This document shows positions 6,892-16,477 of a DNA stretch of 64,000 nt, in pieces. Position 1 is the first letter of the stretch; each line of letters starts with the position of its first letter. The notes under the pieces are model-generated. The model was not told the origin of the DNA. It ran no database searches and was given only the letters and a program-made list of their open reading frames with translations. This DNA comes from Jannaschia sp. CCS1 (GTDB lineage Bacteria > Pseudomonadota > Alphaproteobacteria > Rhodobacterales > Rhodobacteraceae): NCBI RefSeq assembly GCF_000013565.1, contig NC_007802.1, positions 2,790,001 to 2,854,000 on the forward strand. Reading direction: 5' to 3'. The translations under genes were made by a program, and so were the position numbers.

Positions 6892-9800
6892 ATGGCTGAA
6901 TTTCAGAAAATCCTCGTTGCAAATCGCGGCGAGATTGCGATCCGTGTCATGCGGGCTGCCAACGAGTTGGGCAAACGCACCGTCGCGGTCTATGCCGAGG
7001 AAGACAAGCTGTCGCTGCATCGGTTCAAAGCCGATGAGGCCTACAAGATTGGCGAAGGGCTCGGTCCCGTCGCCGCCTACCTCAGCATCGAGGAAATCAT
7101 CCGTGTCGCCAAGCAATGCGGCGCCGATGCGATCCATCCGGGCTACGGCCTGCTGTCGGAAAACCCCGAATTCGTGGATGCCTGCGTCGACAATGGCATC
7201 ACCTTTATCGGCCCCAAGGCCGAGACGATGCGCGCCTTGGGCGACAAGGCCAGCGCACGGCGGGTGGCGGTTGAGGCGGGCGTGCCTGTGATCCCGGCGA
7301 CCGAAGTCCTAGGCGACGATATGGACGCGATCAAGGCGGAGGCCAAAGAGGTTGGCTACCCGCTGATGCTGAAAGCGTCCTGGGGCGGCGGCGGTCGCGG
7401 GATGCGGCCCATCGCGTCCGAAGATGAACTGGAAGAAAAGGTGCTGGAGGGCCGCCGGGAGGCCGAAGCCGCATTTGGCAACGGCGAAGGGTATCTGGAA
7501 AAGATGATCCTGCGCGCCCGCCACGTCGAAGTGCAGATCCTCGGCGACAGCCACGGCAACATCTACCACCTCTATGAACGCGACTGCTCGGTCCAGCGCC
7601 GCAACCAGAAGGTCGTGGAACGCGCCCCCGCCCCCTACCTCACCGACATGCAGCGCAATGAGATCTGCCTTCTGGGCAAGAAGATCTGCGAGCATGTGAA
7701 TTATGAATGTGCGGGCACTGTTGAATTCCTGATGGATATGGATTCAGGCCAATTCTACTTCATCGAAGTGAACCCGCGTGTTCAGGTTGAACACACCGTG
7801 ACGGAAGAAGTCACCGGCATCGACATCGTCCGCGCCCAGATCCTGATCGCAGAGGGCAAGATGCTGGCCGGGGCCACCGGTGTCGCATCGCAATATGACG
7901 TGAAGCTTGATGGCCACGCGATCCAGTGCCGGATCACGACCGAGGATCCCACCAACAACTTCATTCCCGATTACGGCCGCATCACGGCCTATCGCGGTGC
8001 GACGGGCATGGGCATCCGGCTGGACGGCGGCACGGCCTATTCCGGCGCGGTGATCACGCGCTTTTACGATAGCCTGCTGGAGAAGGTCACGGCCTGGGCC
8101 CCCACGCCAGACGCCGCCATCGCGCGGATGGACCGGGCCCTGCGTGAATTCCGTATCCGGGGCGTCAGCACCAACATCGCCTTCGTCGAGAACCTGCTGA
8201 AGCACCCGACCTTCCTGAACTACCAATATCACACCAAGTTCATCGACGAGACGCCGGAGCTGTTCGATTTCACGCCCCGCCGCGACCGCGCCACGAAAAT
8301 CCTGCGCTATGTGGCCGACATCACGGTGAACGGGCATCCCGAAACCCAGGGCCGCCCCAAGCCCGCAGCGGATATCAAACCCGCCCGTGCGCCCAAAACA
8401 CCTGTGGAGGCTCCGCCCCCCGGCACGCGCACGATGCTGGACGCCGACGGACCCGAAGCTGTTGCCGCCTGGATGAAGGCCCAGACACAACTGCTGATCA
8501 CCGATACGACGATGCGTGACGGGCATCAGTCGCTGCTGGCCACTCGGATGCGCTCCATCGACATGATCAAGGCCGCGCCTGCCTACGCGTACAACCTTCC
8601 GGGCCTCTTTTCCGTGGAATGCTGGGGGGGGGCCACCTTCGATGTGGCCTACCGCTTCCTGCAGGAATGCCCCTGGCAGCGCCTGCGCGATATCCGCGCG
8701 GCGATGCCCAACATCATGACCCAGATGCTGCTGCGCGCCTCCAACGGCGTGGGCTACACCAATTACCCCGACAATGTCGTGCAGGGGTTCGTGACACAGG
8801 CCGCCGAAAGTGGCGTCGATGTCTTCCGCGTCTTCGACAGCCTGAACTGGGTGGAAAACATGCGCGTCGCCATGGATGCGGTCGGGAACACCGGTAAGAT
8901 CGTGGAAGGCACGATCTGCTACACCGGCAACATCCTTGACCCCGATCGCGCCAAGTATGACGTGAAATACTATGTCGACATGGCGAAGGAGCTTGAGGCC
9001 GCGGGTGCCCATGTCCTCGGCCTCAAGGACATGGCGGGTCTGCTGCGTCCTGCGGCGGCGGAGGTTCTGATCCCCGCCCTGAAAGACGCCGTTGATCTGC
9101 CGATCCACTTCCACACGCACGACACGGCCGGTTCGGCCTGCGGGACAATTCTCACCTGTTCGGAGAAGGGCGTAGATGCCGTTGATTGCGCCATGGACGC
9201 GCTGTCTGGAAACACATCGCAGGCAACTCTTGGCACCATCGTGGAAAGCCTGCGCTTCACAGACCGCGATACCGGCCTCGACATCGGTGCGATCCGCCAG
9301 ATCAGCGACTATTGGGAAGCCGTCCGCGCCCATTACGCCGCGTTTGAAAGCGGCATGCAGGCCCCCGCCTCCGAAGTCTACCTGCACGAGATGCCCGGCG
9401 GCCAGTTCACCAACCTCAAGGCCCAGGCGCGGTCCATGGGGCTGGAGGAACGCTGGCATGAGGTGGCCCAGATGTATGCCGACGTGAACCAGATGTTCGG
9501 AGATATCGTGAAGGTCACGCCATCGTCCAAGGTTGTGGGCGACATGGCGTTGATGATGGTGTCCCAGGGCCTGACGCGCGAGGATGTCGAAGACCCGTCC
9601 ACGGACGTCTCCTTCCCCGATTCCGTCATCGGGATGCTCAGGGGCGATCTGGGTCAGCCCCCCAATGGTTTCCCGAAAGGCATCGTCAAAAAGGCGCTGA
9701 AGGGCGAGAAGCCGAACCTGGAGCGGCCCGGCAAGCATCTTGACCCGGTGGACCTTGAGGAAGCGCGCGCCGATCTGGCCAAGCAATTGGGCGGCGACGT

Positions 9801-10332
9801 GGATGATGAGGATCTCAACGGCTATCTAATGTACCCAAAGGTCTTCACGGATTACGCCATGCGCCACGCAGAATATGGTCCCGTGCGGTCCCTGCCCACC
9901 AAGACGTTCTTCTACGGCATGGATCAGGGCGAAGAAATTGAGGCGGAGATTGATCCCGGCGTGACGCTGGAAATCCGCCTCGTTGCCATGGGCGAGACGA
10001 ATGAGGAAGGCGAGGTGCGCGTGTTCTTCGAGCTGAACGGTCAGCCGCGGACCGTGCGCGTCCCGAACCGGCTGGTGTCAGCGGCCACCGCAAAGCGTCC
10101 GAAGTCCGAGCTTGGGAACCCCAACCACATCGGCGCGCCCATGCCCGGCGTGGTGGCAAGTGTAGGTGTGCAGGCCGGCCAAAAGGTGGCGGAAGGCACG
10201 CTTCTGCTGACCATTGAGGCGATGAAGATGGAAACGGGCATCCACGTGGACCGCGATGCGGTCATCAAAGCGGTCCACGTCGCGCCGGGCGGGCAGATCG
10301 ACGCGAAGGACCTGTTGGTGGAGTTGGAGTAA
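6892..10332 (+). CDS. pyc: Pyruvate carboxylase
   Basis: An 1146-residue biotin enzyme that converts pyruvate, bicarbonate and ATP to oxaloacetate, replenishing the TCA cycle in the cytoplasm. Domains in order: biotin carboxylase (residues 1-450, with KILVANRGEIAIRVMRAA, ATP loop SWGGGGRGM and FIEVNPRVQVEHTVTEE), carboxyltransferase (about 530-830, starting DTTMRDGHQSLLATRMR, with metal ligands in HFHTHDTAG), and a C-terminal biotinyl domain with EAMKMET, biotin-accepting Lys about 1112. Full length, with no defects seen. A GAGG ribosome site lies nine bases before the ATG, just after a tandem 32-bp repeat. It is transcribed alone. Confidence 0.98.
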   Translation: MAEFQKILVANRGEIAIRVMRAANELGKRTVAVYAEEDKLSLHRFKADEAYKIGEGLGPVAAYLSIEEIIRVAKQCGADAIHPGYGLLSENPEFVDACVDNGITFIGPKAETMRALGDKASARRVAVEAGVPVIPATEVLGDDMDAIKAEAKEVGYPLMLKASWGGGGRGMRPIASEDELEEKVLEGRREAEAAFGNGEGYLEKMILRARHVEVQILGDSHGNIYHLYERDCSVQRRNQKVVERAPAPYLTDMQRNEICLLGKKICEHVNYECAGTVEFLMDMDSGQFYFIEVNPRVQVEHTVTEEVTGIDIVRAQILIAEGKMLAGATGVASQYDVKLDGHAIQCRITTEDPTNNFIPDYGRITAYRGATGMGIRLDGGTAYSGAVITRFYDSLLEKVTAWAPTPDAAIARMDRALREFRIRGVSTNIAFVENLLKHPTFLNYQYHTKFIDETPELFDFTPRRDRATKILRYVADITVNGHPETQGRPKPAADIKPARAPKTPVEAPPPGTRTMLDADGPEAVAAWMKAQTQLLITDTTMRDGHQSLLATRMRSIDMIKAAPAYAYNLPGLFSVECWGGATFDVAYRFLQECPWQRLRDIRAAMPNIMTQMLLRASNGVGYTNYPDNVVQGFVTQAAESGVDVFRVFDSLNWVENMRVAMDAVGNTGKIVEGTICYTGNILDPDRAKYDVKYYVDMAKELEAAGAHVLGLKDMAGLLRPAAAEVLIPALKDAVDLPIHFHTHDTAGSACGTILTCSEKGVDAVDCAMDALSGNTSQATLGTIVESLRFTDRDTGLDIGAIRQISDYWEAVRAHYAAFESGMQAPASEVYLHEMPGGQFTNLKAQARSMGLEERWHEVAQMYADVNQMFGDIVKVTPSSKVVGDMALMMVSQGLTREDVEDPSTDVSFPDSVIGMLRGDLGQPPNGFPKGIVKKALKGEKPNLERPGKHLDPVDLEEARADLAKQLGGDVDDEDLNGYLMYPKVFTDYAMRHAEYGPVRSLPTKTFFYGMDQGEEIEAEIDPGVTLEIRLVAMGETNEEGEVRVFFELNGQPRTVRVPNRLVSAATAKRPKSELGNPNHIGAPMPGVVASVGVQAGQKVAEGTLLLTIEAMKMETGIHVDRDAVIKAVHVAPGGQIDAKDLLVELE

Positions 10333-10425
10333 GTCGCCAAGGCGGCGTCCTTCGGCCTGGTCCACAGTTTGAAGGTCAACACGGCGCTGGCACGTTAGAC
10401 ATCCCTCGCGGGCAAGCGGCAGGCG

Positions 10426-10833
10426 TTACCCTTGCGCGTCGTGTGCTGCAATCGCAGACAGATCGGACACCCAAGGCAGCGCGGAGCCGCACCAGACCTG
10501 CACAGCCGGCGTCAGCTGCGCGCGCTGCCGAATGGTCCCGACGCGCAAACCGAAAAACGCCGAGGGGTCGTTCTTGCTGCATGCGTGAATTCGGGTTCCG
10601 CAATTCGGACAGAAACTCAGATATCTTACGCGCCCACTCTGCGCGGTCTTCTCGTACTCGCGGAGCGTTCCCGACAGCAGCCTGAAGCGACCATCCGTGA
10701 CGCTCACGACCACACCGTAAGCGGCACCGGAATTTATCTGGCAGTCCAGACAATGACAGATCGCAACTCTCGCTGGATCTATTTCCGCCTCATAGGTGAC
10801 GTTCCCGCAGAGACAGCCCCCGTCAACTTTCAT
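10426..10833 (-). CDS. GFA/CENP-V family zinc protein
   Basis: A 135-residue protein of the GFA family (named after glutathione-dependent formaldehyde-activating enzyme; DUF636). Zinc-binding cysteine motifs are all present: GGCLCGNVTYE, CHCLDCQ and SFCPNCGTRI. The true activity of most family members is unproven; some bind glutathione, many are uncharacterised. It lies alone between pyc and the pilin-like gene on the opposite strand from both. Convergent with pyc, with a gap of 93 bp. Confidence 0.9.
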   Translation of the reverse strand: MKVDGGCLCGNVTYEAEIDPARVAICHCLDCQINSGAAYGVVVSVTDGRFRLLSGTLREYEKTAQSGRVRYLSFCPNCGTRIHACSKNDPSAFFGLRVGTIRQRAQLTPAVQVWCGSALPWVSDLSAIAAHDAQG

Positions 10834-11094
10834 ACCTATCCCCTGAATACATCACCGGATGACCGACACATTCACTCTGCAATATCACAAAGCGCCAGAC
10901 AACGCGCAGGGGTGACTCCCCGAGGCAAAACGCATCGTCGACCCGCGGTGCAGGCCGGAGAGACCCGGCAGGCTCTGCCTCAGATCTGCCCCAGGTTTGC
11001 CTTGCAGTGATCAATCAAGCACCGCTCCGTCGTCCTGCTATCGCCTTGTTTCACGGACTTATCTGACGCCAGACACTTTTTGGGATCCAGCGTA

Positions 11095-11802
11095 ATGATA
11101 AATTTAGTAAAATCCTTTGCCACCGATGACGGTGGCGCTGTTACCGTCGATTGGGTGGTCCTGACCAGTGGTGTCGTGGGCCTCGGGCTGGCTGTGATGG
11201 CGGTGGCCTCGGGCGGGGTCGAGGATCTGAGTGTGGAGGTTGCCGAAGCGCTGGCAGATATCAGTCTCGTATCGGGTCAGGTCGTGGAGGTTGCGTTTCA
11301 CGACTTCTCGGATGGGGATGCAGCGGGATGGCTTGGCGGTCGTGTGATGGATATGGGCGGCCAGTTGGGAGAGCTTCTGGTTCTTGGCCCCGGTGAGACT
11401 GCGGGCTTCACGCTGGAGGTTCCATCGGGGACGGCGGAGGCCGCCATGGTCTTCGATCTCGTGGCGGGCGATAGCCTGGACAACAGCACCCGTTGGGGCA
11501 CGGACACGGCAACGGTCCTGATCAATGGCGTGCCCGTGGCCATCGCGACCAGCGCCCGCGGAAGCCAGATGACGTTCGATATCCCCCAGGTCGATGGCAC
11601 CATGGTCGAAGCGACTGTAACGGTGGATCCCGGTCAGCTGGGTGGCTCGGGCCGCTGGTACGACGCGGTGGCCGAAGTGACCGTAACCGTGGACCAGCCC
11701 GTCGGGCCGATCGACGTCCAATTACATTCCGGGGCCAACCAGAACATCCGGGACGAGTTCTGGGGGGTCGACAACTTCAACGCCTCTGTCACGGGGGGCT
11801 AG
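11095..11802 (+). CDS. Flp-pilin-like leader fused to an extracellular beta-rich domain
   Basis: A 235-residue protein. The N terminus (FATDDGGAVTVDWVVLTSG, then a hydrophobic helix to about residue 45) resembles the class III leader and pilin helix of type IVb Flp pilins. Cleavage would follow the second Gly, and residue 5 of the mature chain is Asp in place of the usual Glu. Flp pilins are normally 50-70 residues; here about 165 residues follow, rich in Gly, Val and Thr, beta-like, ending in EFWGVDNFNASV. I chose the ATG at 11095 over a TTG at 11080. No tad genes are in the window. It may be a minor pilin or surface adhesin; the function is inferred. Confidence 0.72.
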   Translation: MINLVKSFATDDGGAVTVDWVVLTSGVVGLGLAVMAVASGGVEDLSVEVAEALADISLVSGQVVEVAFHDFSDGDAAGWLGGRVMDMGGQLGELLVLGPGETAGFTLEVPSGTAEAAMVFDLVAGDSLDNSTRWGTDTATVLINGVPVAIATSARGSQMTFDIPQVDGTMVEATVTVDPGQLGGSGRWYDAVAEVTVTVDQPVGPIDVQLHSGANQNIRDEFWGVDNFNASVTGG

Positions 11803-12021
11803 AGTATGACTGGCCAGACGCATGTCAGATTGGCCAATGCTGCAACCGCTTGTGTCAATCCGCCGATCCGGGCCATTGACCCGTCGCGCTGACCGCAACC
11901 GGGCGGCAGGCAGTCTCGTGCTCATCCTGTCTGTCGGACTGGTCGTAGGCCCTGCCCCCCTTTCTAAACGCCGTTTGTCCCGCCTCTTGCTCTAGCTCAG
12001 GCCTTGCGCCACCCTCTCGCC

Positions 12022-12855
12022 ATGACGCACCAATTCGACAAAGCGCTGATCTTCACGGACCTGCATATCACGCCGCCGGGCGAGACGATTATCGGTCTCG
12101 ACCCGCTGGCCCGGTTTCAGGAAGGTCTGGCCCATGCCCTGTCGCGTCACCCCGACGCTCAGCACATCGTGCTGCTGGGGGACCTGACCCACACTGGCGA
12201 TCCGGCGGAATATGCGCGCCTGGTCCCGGCCTTGGCCGACTGTCCGATCCCCTTGACGGTCACGATGGGCAACCATGACCTACGCGATCACCTGCGCAAT
12301 GCCTTTCCAACGGCGCTCAACCCCGACGGCTTCGCGCAAACCGCGCGCGACCTCGGGCCGCTTCGGCTTTTGATCCTGGACACGCACGACTACGACAATC
12401 AAGCACCGCTGGAGCAGGACGGATGGCTATGCGAGACCCGGCTGGCCTGGCTTGACGCTGAACTTGCGCGCGCGGCTGATGACGGCAAGGACGTCGTGGT
12501 CTTCGCCCATCACCCGCCCTGCCCCGTGGGGTTCTGGGCCATGGATGCCATCGGCTTGGCGAATGCGGACGCTCTGTTGTCACGCCTGCACGCGGCGCCC
12601 CACGTCAAGCACCTGATCTGCGGCCATATCCACCGCACGATCCATGCCAGCGCGTCCAGCCCAGCGGGCGGCGGTCTGCCGGTGACGATCCTCAAGAGCC
12701 CGTGCCACCAGGTTCCGATGATCCTGGGGCAAGGTACATTTGCCGACAGCGTGGACGAGCCCGGGGCCTACGGCATTCTTCTGGCGCTCAAGGATACCGT
12801 CGTGGTCCATACGGACGATTTCGCGATCTCCGACGGGTCCGTCCAGACCTATTGA
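12022..12855 (+). CDS. Metallophosphoesterase, class III cyclic-nucleotide phosphodiesterase-like
   Basis: A 277-residue calcineurin-like phosphoesterase with the complete dinuclear-metal motif series: TDLHI near the start, LLGDLTHTGDP, GNHDLRD, FAHHPPCP and CGHIHR. The order and length match CpdA-type 3',5'-cyclic nucleotide phosphodiesterases, so cAMP hydrolysis is a fair guess, though the family also contains other phosphodiesterases. No signal peptide, hence cytoplasmic. I chose the ATG at 12022 rather than a TTG at 12004. Convergent with the secreted protein gene at 12921. Confidence 0.9.
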   Translation: MTHQFDKALIFTDLHITPPGETIIGLDPLARFQEGLAHALSRHPDAQHIVLLGDLTHTGDPAEYARLVPALADCPIPLTVTMGNHDLRDHLRNAFPTALNPDGFAQTARDLGPLRLLILDTHDYDNQAPLEQDGWLCETRLAWLDAELARAADDGKDVVVFAHHPPCPVGFWAMDAIGLANADALLSRLHAAPHVKHLICGHIHRTIHASASSPAGGGLPVTILKSPCHQVPMILGQGTFADSVDEPGAYGILLALKDTVVVHTDDFAISDGSVQTY

Positions 12856-12920
12856 CGGCCCCCGGAAGAGGACCCCGGACACTACATGCCTGGCTCGGGC
12901 CTTATGTGTTCTGTCCGGGC

Positions 12921-13886
12921 TTACTCGGACAGCGTCACGTCACCGACCAACGTGTCGTAGAAATACAGTTGGTACTCCCCCGCGGCGCCAGAGCCGAGAT
13001 AGAACATCGTGTACGTCGTTGTCGGCCCGGCTCCCTCCCCATCCCAACTGATCGAGCTGCTGAAGTTGTTGCGGATAGACCCGCTGGCGGCCCGGCCCAG
13101 GTTGATCAGCGGCAAACCTTCGGGGCCGACCAGAACAAACGCGGTGTTTCGGTTGAAGACCTGGTTCTCTCCGGGCTCATTGTCTGTATCGGTGCCGACA
13201 AACGGCGTCATCTCGATCTCGACCCTCGTGATCGTCCCAATGTCCGAGGTCATGCGCCCGGCGATGGTATTTCGGCTCACGCGGTCTTCGGTCACCAACT
13301 CCTCGGTCGTCGAAATCGCGACAACCTTGATGTCATAGAAACTGGAAGGCGCTGGCATGTCTGTCACCGGCACAGCCAAATCGACAGGCAGGCGCAGGGC
13401 GTCCGTCCCCTCCCCGATGATCAGCGTTGCGGTGGTGGCGGCGGTCGGCGCAGTGAAGACAAGGTTGAGGTAGGCGCCCGCCGTCTCTTCCGGGAAATCC
13501 CGGGGCCGCCGGGCGGACAAGCTGCTGCCGCCCCGCTCGACATCAGGGAAGAAGTCGACACGCCCCCACGGCCTGCGCGCGTCCGTTTCACTGTCGAACT
13601 GCAGGGCGATGTCACCCGACGAGATCTGAATACGCTCCAGCTCATCACTCCAGGCGACGGCGAAATCCACCTCCAGATAGATGAAATCCTCCTCCGCCCC
13701 GGACTCGTAGACATGTTGCGCGCAGCAGGGAGAGGCCATTTCAGTATCGATGTTGCGCAAGATGTCATGGCGCGTCACGGTCATGCTGGTCAGCGTCAGC
13801 GCCTCGGTCTGGGCGGTGAGCCTGCCGCAGGGCAAAGCCATGGTTGCAGCCAGCACGCCCACCTTCAAAAGGTCTTCAAATCTCAT
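12921..13886 (-). CDS. Secreted protein of unknown function
   Basis: A 321-residue protein starting MRFEDLLKVG with a signal peptide (hydrophobic VLAATMALPCGRLTAQ). The mature chain is rich in Thr, Val and Asp, and beta-like. A Cys pair PCCAQH lies about residue 54. No domain is recognised. GGAG lies about nine bases before the ATG at 13886. It lies directly downstream of the OmpA-family gene (gap 90 bp, same strand), so the two may be co-transcribed and both act in the envelope. Confidence 0.65.
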   Translation of the reverse strand: MRFEDLLKVGVLAATMALPCGRLTAQTEALTLTSMTVTRHDILRNIDTEMASPCCAQHVYESGAEEDFIYLEVDFAVAWSDELERIQISSGDIALQFDSETDARRPWGRVDFFPDVERGGSSLSARRPRDFPEETAGAYLNLVFTAPTAATTATLIIGEGTDALRLPVDLAVPVTDMPAPSSFYDIKVVAISTTEELVTEDRVSRNTIAGRMTSDIGTITRVEIEMTPFVGTDTDNEPGENQVFNRNTAFVLVGPEGLPLINLGRAASGSIRNNFSSSISWDGEGAGPTTTYTMFYLGSGAAGEYQLYFYDTLVGDVTLSE

Positions 13887-13976
13887 TCAAATGTCTCCGC
13901 ATAAATGGGGCTGTCTTGGGCGTTCAACTGTCCGCGCGCGATATGCTGCCCACCACGTCTAAAATTTGTCGCGTCG

Positions 13977-15422
13977 TCAGCCGCCGATCAAGAGAACCTC
14001 GACCCGGCGGTTTTGCTGTGCACCGGCCTCCGACCCATTGTCGGCCACCGGACGGCTCTCTCCGAACGCCCGCGTCGTCAACAGCCCTTGCGCCACGCCC
14101 TGCACCATCAGCGCCTGCGCCACCGCAACGGCGCGCTCCTGCGAGAGGGTCTGGTTATAGGCGTCCGAGCCTGCCGCATCGGTGTGCCCGTCCACGATGA
14201 CCTGCGACACCTGCCCCGACCGGATGGCAGCGGCCAATTCGGACACGGCCTGAAGACCGGCGCGACGCAGCGTCGCGCTGTCGAAATCAAACAGCAGGTT
14301 TGCGTCCAGCACCAGCCGCGTGGCAGAGCCGATTGCCCCCACCGCATCAATGTCGGCCCCCGGGAACCGCCCGCTGCATTGCAAGCCGCCATCGGTCAGA
14401 CGCACGAACTGGAAGGTCTCGCCGGGTTGAATGTGGGGTGCGATGTCGATCTGGGCCGTCGCCCCTTCGATGGCACCGATATCCGTCCAGCTGACCCCAT
14501 CGCCGGAAATGGCGAGGATCGTGCCCTCCACATCGGGACCAACCTCGAAAATGAAAAGATCCGCGCCGGGCACGTCGATCAGGGTGTTGTCGATGAACTG
14601 GTACACGACCTGCCCGCCGCAGCCCAGGGTCACCGCCAGAGGTACGCCATTGCCAACATAGTCCGGAGCATGGAGACCAAGGGACGGGTCATCAACGCCT
14701 GGCGCTTCAATGGTCGATCCGGGCGTGTAGCTGACAACGGCATCGGCAAAGCTGATATCGCCTGCCGGAAACTGCACCTGACTGCCACGCGTATCATCAT
14801 AGGCCGTCGTGTCAGAGGTCGGGGGCAGATCCAAGGCGATCCGCTCAATCGCGCCGATGGCACCGATCGCATCCACATCCGCGCCCGGCGTGCGGCCCGA
14901 GCATTGCACCCCATCATCGGTCAGGCGCACGAAGCGATAGCTGGCCCCGGCGGGCGCATATCCGGCCAGATCCACCGTTGAGGTTGACCCCGCAACACTC
15001 CCCACGTCTAGCCATGTGGTCCCATCGGCGGACACGGCCACCGCCATCCCCTCCACGTCTGGCCCAACTTCGAATATCCAAAGGTCCGGGCCGTCGACAT
15101 CGACCAGCGCGTTGTCGGTGAACGCCCAGACCGCCTGTCCGCCGCAACCCAGGGTCACAAACGTACCCTGATCGCCACCCGCGTAATCCGGAAAGCCCAG
15201 CACCTGCGCGGGATTGCGGGCGGCCTCGCTCGGGATATCACTGCCCGGCGCGTAGCTGATCACCGCATCCGCGAAGGAGGCAAGTCCAAGCGGAAACACG
15301 ATGTCAGCACCGCGGCTGTCGGTAACCGTCAACGAGGTTCCCGGGGGCGTCGACTGTGCCAAAGCGCCATGGGCGGCAAGACAAAAACTGGCGACGGCGA
15401 GGGTCGGTAGAGCGTAACGCAT
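13977..15422 (-). CDS. OmpA-family protein with duplicated N-terminal domain
   Basis: A 481-residue secreted protein. The signal peptide ends about ALAQ (residue 23). Two homologous modules of about 170 residues follow (about 27-195 and 200-370); each contains an SFADAV(I/V)SY start, LGCGGQ, FIFEVGPDVEG or IFEVGPDVEG, and RFVRLTDDGVQCSGR or FVRLTDGGLQCSGR near its end. The C-terminal 110 residues are an OmpA peptidoglycan-binding domain (LLFDFDSATLRRAG, then DGHTDAAGSDAYNQTLSQER). It likely anchors to peptidoglycan and displays the modules in the periplasm or at the surface. The ATG at 15422 is chosen because the signal peptide begins there; the frame is open upstream to 15500. Confidence 0.88.
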   Translation of the reverse strand: MRYALPTLAVASFCLAAHGALAQSTPPGTSLTVTDSRGADIVFPLGLASFADAVISYAPGSDIPSEAARNPAQVLGFPDYAGGDQGTFVTLGCGGQAVWAFTDNALVDVDGPDLWIFEVGPDVEGMAVAVSADGTTWLDVGSVAGSTSTVDLAGYAPAGASYRFVRLTDDGVQCSGRTPGADVDAIGAIGAIERIALDLPPTSDTTAYDDTRGSQVQFPAGDISFADAVVSYTPGSTIEAPGVDDPSLGLHAPDYVGNGVPLAVTLGCGGQVVYQFIDNTLIDVPGADLFIFEVGPDVEGTILAISGDGVSWTDIGAIEGATAQIDIAPHIQPGETFQFVRLTDGGLQCSGRFPGADIDAVGAIGSATRLVLDANLLFDFDSATLRRAGLQAVSELAAAIRSGQVSQVIVDGHTDAAGSDAYNQTLSQERAVAVAQALMVQGVAQGLLTTRAFGESRPVADNGSEAGAQQNRRVEVLLIGG

Positions 15423-15517
15423 GAAGATATCTCCGTTCGGGAGGGACTGGGTAAGACCATCTGGGTCCTTCACCTTGCCGTGCTGAACCGAATGGCGCAA
15501 CGGCGGGAAATTCTCTC

Positions 15518-15546
15518 TTGCACCGCTGCCGAACTATTTGTAGAGA
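15518..15546 (+). promoter_or_regulatory. Promoter of tRNA-Gly
   Basis: TTGCAC (15518-15523), a 17-base spacer and TAGAGA (15541-15546) lie 12 bases before the mature tRNA-Gly 5' end. Spacing is ideal and the boxes are near-consensus. Read by eye. Confidence 0.5.
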
Positions 15547-15558
15547 CCGTCCCACAGA

Positions 15559-15633
15559 GCGGGCGTAGCTCAGGGGTAGAGCATAACCTTGCCAAGGTTA
15601 GGGTCGGGCGTTCGAATCGCCTCGCCCGCTCCA
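15559..15633 (+). tRNA. tRNA-Gly (anticodon GCC)
   Basis: Cloverleaf folds fully: acceptor GCGGGCG (15559-15565) with CGCCCGC (15623-15629), D arm GCTC/GAGC, anticodon stem closing loop TTGCCAA with anticodon GCC, and T arm containing TTCGAAT. The discriminator base is T and CCA is encoded (15631-15633). Length 75 including CCA. Confidence 0.97.
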
Positions 15634-15638
15634 ATTTG

Positions 15639-15662
15639 AACCACTTCTGCCCCAGTGGTTTT
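15639..15662 (+). terminator. Probable terminator of tRNA-Gly
   Basis: AACCACT (15639-15645) pairs with AGTGGTT (15654-15660) and runs into TTTT. It lies six bases after the tRNA CCA, as expected for an intrinsic terminator of a monocistronic tRNA. Confidence 0.6.
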
Positions 15663-15718
15663 CGACAGGGTCGCCTTCATCGGCGGCCCTTCGTCGTTTT
15701 TGGGGCGGCGCGTCCAGA

Positions 15719-16477
15719 TCAGCCCGAATGATCCCGTCGAAACCGGTCTGCCCAATCTCTGCTGGTCACATCGGCCAATTTCGCCGTGGGCGGCGGTCCG
15801 TCCTTCAATGTCCTCATGTCCAACCACAGCGCGCGCAGGACAAGATCGCGGGTGGCAGAAGGGGCCGCAGACAATGCGTCATAGGTTACGCGCAGCGGCT
15901 CAATCTGCTCGACCTTGAACCAATCCTCCCACTCCCGTTCCATCTGCTCGGCCAGCGCCAGTTGAGACGCAATCGCCCGCGCGTCATAGGTCGGGTCTCT
16001 GGGGTCAGACAGCCGCTCCAACTCCGTCCCATCGGCGGCCATGTGCCATAAACCTGACTGCTTCGCCTTCACGTAAGATATGGCCTGATCAAGTTTGTCT
16101 TCACGGGTCAGATAAATAAACAACGTGCGCCCAAACGCAGCCTCGATGCGGGATTTGTCATTCGTGAGCGATGGGTAGAGAAGACCCAGTTGCTGTAGAA
16201 AAAAGCCGATGCTTTGGCGCTGCATACGCAAACCAAAGACATCACTCCTACCCTTACCCCGCGCCTGTGCTGCGTTGACAATGGCATCCAGCAACGCGTG
16301 TCGGCTGTCGAACCTCTCCGCGCTTAGGCCGTAATAGCCGCACCAAGCGTCCACAGACGGCGCGTGGAAATGCGAATCCGGACATCCCGCGATCCCGGCG
16401 TCCTGCAAAAGCCTGCACAACAATGTGCTGCCGCTGCGGGGGCTGGTGCAGATCACATATGATTTGAAAGCCGGCAT
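15719..16477 (-). CDS. Stf0-type sulfotransferase
   Basis: A 252-residue sulfotransferase of the Stf0 family (type member is trehalose 2-sulfotransferase of mycobacteria), which transfers sulfate from PAPS. The PAPS 5'-phosphosulfate loop is seen in CTSPRSGSTLLCRLLQDAG near residue 10, the 3'-phosphate-binding region around IYLTREDKLDQAISYVKA, and family motifs PDSHFH and RMQR. The acceptor in this organism is unknown; a surface glycan or lipid is plausible. The ATG at 16477 (MPAFKSY) is preferred over a start 30 bases upstream, since it begins the first beta strand at the normal place. Convergent with tRNA-Gly. Confidence 0.88.
   Translation of the reverse strand: MPAFKSYVICTSPRSGSTLLCRLLQDAGIAGCPDSHFHAPSVDAWCGYYGLSAERFDSRHALLDAIVNAAQARGKGRSDVFGLRMQRQSIGFFLQQLGLLYPSLTNDKSRIEAAFGRTLFIYLTREDKLDQAISYVKAKQSGLWHMAADGTELERLSDPRDPTYDARAIASQLALAEQMEREWEDWFKVEQIEPLRVTYDALSAAPSATRDLVLRALWLDMRTLKDGPPPTAKLADVTSRDWADRFRRDHSG

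Noticed and set aside
7744-9786. 680-codon open frame opposite pyruvate carboxylase
   Set aside because: It is antisense to the conserved biotin enzyme; low-complexity His/Gly composition and lack of a ribosome site mark it as a GC-bias shadow.
10834-11094. Extra small gene before the pilin-like gene
   Set aside because: Open frames there lack a ribosome site and any protein-like composition.
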